A DNA stretch of 64,000 nucleotides from Mesorhizobium sp. B4-1-3 (GTDB taxonomy: Bacteria > Pseudomonadota > Alphaproteobacteria > Rhizobiales > Rhizobiaceae). The notes under the pieces are model-generated. The model was not told the origin of the DNA. It made no database searches and saw nothing but the letters and a program-made list of their open reading frames with translations. The stretch is taken from assembly GCF_006439355.1 (NCBI RefSeq), contig NZ_VFTG01000002.1, positions 1 through 64,000 on the forward strand. The letters run 5' to 3'. Shown here piece by piece: positions 62,153 to 64,000 of this stretch. The position numbers and the translations under genes were made by a program. Each line of letters opens with the position of its first letter. Position 1 is the first letter of the stretch.

Positions 62153-63112
62153 ATGACCGCCAACGTTTTTTCCGGCTGCATGCCGGCGCTGATGACGCCT
62201 TGCACCGATGACCGCCTGCCCGACTTCGACGCGCTGGTGCGCAAGGGGCGCGAACTGATCGCTGCCGGCATGTCCGCCGTCGTCTATTGCGGCTCCATGG
62301 GCGACTGGCCGCTCCTGACCGACGCGCAGCGCATGGAAGGCGTCGAGCGCCTGGTGAAGGCCGGCGTCCCGGTGATCGTCGGCACCGGCGCGGTGAATAC
62401 CGCCAGCGCCGTGGCGCACGCCGCCCATGCGCAAAAGGTCGGCGCCCGGGGCCTGATGGTGATCCCGCGCGTTCTGTCGCGCGGGCCGTCGGTGGCGGCG
62501 CAGCGCCACCACTTCAAGGCGATCCTTGCCGCCGCGCCCAGCCTGCCGGCGGTGATCTACAACAGCCCCTATTACGGCTTTGCCACGCGCGCCGACCTCT
62601 TCTTCGCGCTGCGCGCCGAGCATCCGAACCTGGTCGGCTTCAAGGAGTTCGGCGGCCCGGCGGATCTGCGCTACGCTGCGGAAAACATCACCAGCCGCGA
62701 TGACGAGGTTGCGCTGATGATCGGCGTCGACACCGCCGTCTTCCACGGCTTTGTCAATTGCGGAGCGTCCGGGGCCATCACCGGCATCGGCAACGTGCTG
62801 CCGAAAGAAGTGCTGCATCTGGTGGGCCTCAGCCAGGCTGCGGCCAAGGGCGACGCCGAAGCGCGCCGGCTGGCGCAGGAACTGGACGCGGCGCTGGCCG
62901 TGCTGTCCTCTTTCGACGAAGGCCCCGACCTCGTGCTCTATTTCAAGCATATGATGGTGCTGAAGGGTAATCCTGAATACAGGCTGCACTTCAACGAGAC
63001 GGATGCGCTGAGCGACAGCCAACGCGGCTATGCCGAGCAGCAGCTCGAGCTGTTCGACGCCTGGTATGCGCAGTGGTCGAGGCAGCCCGTCATGGCAAGA
63101 TACGCGGCCTGA
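62153..63112 (+). CDS. Dihydrodipicolinate synthase-family (DapA-like) aldolase/deaminase
   Basis: 319 residues from the ATG at 62153 (AAGGAG upstream). Class I aldolase TIM barrel: Schiff-base Lys in NLVGFKEFGGP (near residue 167), Tyr in AVIYNSPYYGF (near 139), and the GSMGDWPLLTDAQR block near 51 (GTTGE region in DapA). It is not the housekeeping DapA given these changes; members of this subgroup work in hydroxyproline, N-acetylneuraminate or keto-sugar-acid catabolism. Related Rhizobiales proteins occur in hydroxyproline clusters, but no such genes are seen here. Confidence 0.87.
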   Translation: MTANVFSGCMPALMTPCTDDRLPDFDALVRKGRELIAAGMSAVVYCGSMGDWPLLTDAQRMEGVERLVKAGVPVIVGTGAVNTASAVAHAAHAQKVGARGLMVIPRVLSRGPSVAAQRHHFKAILAAAPSLPAVIYNSPYYGFATRADLFFALRAEHPNLVGFKEFGGPADLRYAAENITSRDDEVALMIGVDTAVFHGFVNCGASGAITGIGNVLPKEVLHLVGLSQAAAKGDAEARRLAQELDAALAVLSSFDEGPDLVLYFKHMMVLKGNPEYRLHFNETDALSDSQRGYAEQQLELFDAWYAQWSRQPVMARYAA

Positions 63113-63115
63113 GCC

Positions 63116-63131
63116 GGCGATCGCGATCGCC
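63116..63131. repeat. Perfect 16-base palindrome
   Basis: GGCGATCGCGATCGCC between the convergent DapA-family and AraC genes. Could be part of a transcription-end hairpin or a protein site (GCGATCGC is also a common palindrome in GC-rich genomes). No T-run is present. Confidence 0.4.
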
Positions 63132-63190
63132 AGATCTTCGGCGATCCAGCTGGCCCGTTTGACAGGCTGCACCCGTGCTCGGACAAAGGC

Positions 63191-64000
63191 TCAATAGGCC
63201 GCGGCCGAGCCGGGTATGGCCTGAAGGCGCTCGATGTCCTGACGGGGCGGGGCGCCGAACAGGCGCCGATATTCGCGACTGAACTGGGACGGGCTGTCAT
63301 AGCCGACTGCGAAACCGGCCGTGCCAGCGTTGGCCCCGTCGGCCAGCATCAGCCTTCGTGCTTCCTGCAGGCGTAGCTGCTTTTGATATTCCAGCGGGGT
63401 CATGCGCGTGATCGCCTTGAAGTGAGCATGAAACGACGACGCGCTCATGCCTGAAGCCGCGGCAATCTCGTCGATCCGCAATTGCGCCTGGAAGCCGTTC
63501 CGAATCGTAGCGATCGCGCGGCTCACCTGGTTCAGGTGGCTATCCACGGTTCCCATTTGACGAAGCGTTGCGCCATGCGGACCGGTAAGCAGACGGTAGA
63601 GGATTTCGCGCTCTACCAGCGGGGCCAGAACATCGATGGTTTCGGGGCGATCGAGTAGCTTCACCAATCGGCTCGCGGCATCGATCAGGTCAGGGTCGCT
63701 TGGATAGACCGCAAGCACAGGCAAGTCCTTTTCCCCAGAAGCCCGCCGCTCCGTCACAAGCAGGTCGGCAAGTGCCGCAAGGTCGAAATCGATCTTGCAG
63801 CATAGATATGGTGCGGCCGGACTGGCCTCGAGAACATGGCCGACCAGAGGCAGGTCGACCGAAACAAGAAGATAGCTCGATGCATCATAGACCACGCTCT
63901 GGTCTGCCAGCGAGACGCGCTTCGACCCTTGGGCGATTATGCAAAGCGAGGCTTCATAGACCGCCGGCACCGGCGCGCTGGGCCGGTCGGCACGAATGAG
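63191..64000 (-). CDS. AraC-family transcriptional regulator (N-terminus outside window)
   Basis: The frame remains open to the last base (LIRADRPSAP precedes the first standard start, a GTG at 63970), so the gene runs off the window; 269 residues are visible. N-terminal AraC_N domain (PAVYEASLCIIAQGSKRVSL) and two C-terminal HTH motifs: LRIDEIAAASGMSASSFHAHFKAI and GTAGFAVGYDSPSQFSREYRRLFG (parts: IDEIAAASGMSASSFH, AVGYDSPSQFSREY). Probably controls a neighbouring oxidoreductase gene outside the window, as usual for this subgroup. Confidence 0.92.
   Translation of the reverse strand, partial: LIRADRPSAPVPAVYEASLCIIAQGSKRVSLADQSVVYDASSYLLVSVDLPLVGHVLEASPAAPYLCCKIDFDLAALADLLVTERRASGEKDLPVLAVYPSDPDLIDAASRLVKLLDRPETIDVLAPLVEREILYRLLTGPHGATLRQMGTVDSHLNQVSRAIATIRNGFQAQLRIDEIAAASGMSASSFHAHFKAITRMTPLEYQKQLRLQEARRLMLADGANAGTAGFAVGYDSPSQFSREYRRLFGAPPRQDIERLQAIPGSAAAY

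Overview
The window looks like a chromosomal segment of a Rhizobiales bacterium, most probably a Mesorhizobium or close relative. The grounds are the high GC content, the density of ABC solute transporters with dedicated GntR/LysR/AraC regulators, and intergenic palindromic repeats (families starting GAGCATGATG, AGAGCAATTCC and GCATGTCG) that I recognise from Mesorhizobium genomes. The genus is an inference; no rRNA or tRNA was seen.

Layout. 1-6378: the end of a giant VCBS-repeat secreted protein followed by its type I secretion ABC ATPase and membrane fusion protein. 6380-7001: a broken PTS enzyme I remnant. 7244-12081: a tightly overlapping plus-strand operon (methyltransferase, glycosyltransferase, sugar nucleotidyltransferase, two NAD-dependent sugar-nucleotide epimerase/dehydratases). 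17775-12206: a converging minus-strand operon (sugar-phosphate cyclase of the sedoheptulose-7-phosphate cyclase type, GH4 enzyme, ROK kinase, zinc-type dehydrogenase, TIM-barrel isomerase/epimerase). These two operons hold most enzyme classes needed to make, activate and transfer a cyclitol (pseudo-sugar). They sit between a pseudogene and about 1.2 kb of AT-richer non-coding DNA, so they look like an acquired island. This is the most interesting part of the window.

19001-34581: a catabolic block. A thiolase faces acetoacetyl-CoA synthetase, a Cys-less thiolase-like lyase, a DUF35 zinc-ribbon protein, a MaoC hydratase, an MFS carrier and a GntR repressor. Next comes a polyol/sugar operon (SDR, class II aldolase, ribose-type ABC transporter, PfkB kinase, SDR). 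The same 12-bp palindrome TGGTTATAACCA lies in front of both units, which suggests one regulon under the GntR protein. 34608-36104 encodes an ammonia-lyase homologue that lacks the Ala-Ser-Gly triad needed to form the MIO cofactor.

36251-37676: an ECF41-type sigma factor with its carboxymuconolactone-decarboxylase partner and a textbook ECF41 promoter. 38305-43698: a complete Liv-type ABC transporter with a hydantoin/Asp-Glu racemase and a GntR regulator. 44693-53518: assorted regulators and enzymes, including anhydro-N-acetylmuramate kinase. 53710-56707: a periplasmic binding protein, a DAACS symporter and an Asp/Glu racemase in one operon. 56915-59577: the MetQNI methionine importer. 59903-64000: a 2-oxoglutarate-type dioxygenase, a structured small RNA candidate with an anti-Shine-Dalgarno loop (about 61005-61121), a hypothetical twin-arginine protein, a dehydrogenase pseudogene, a DapA-family aldolase and the 3' part of an AraC regulator. 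Only the first and last genes run off the window.
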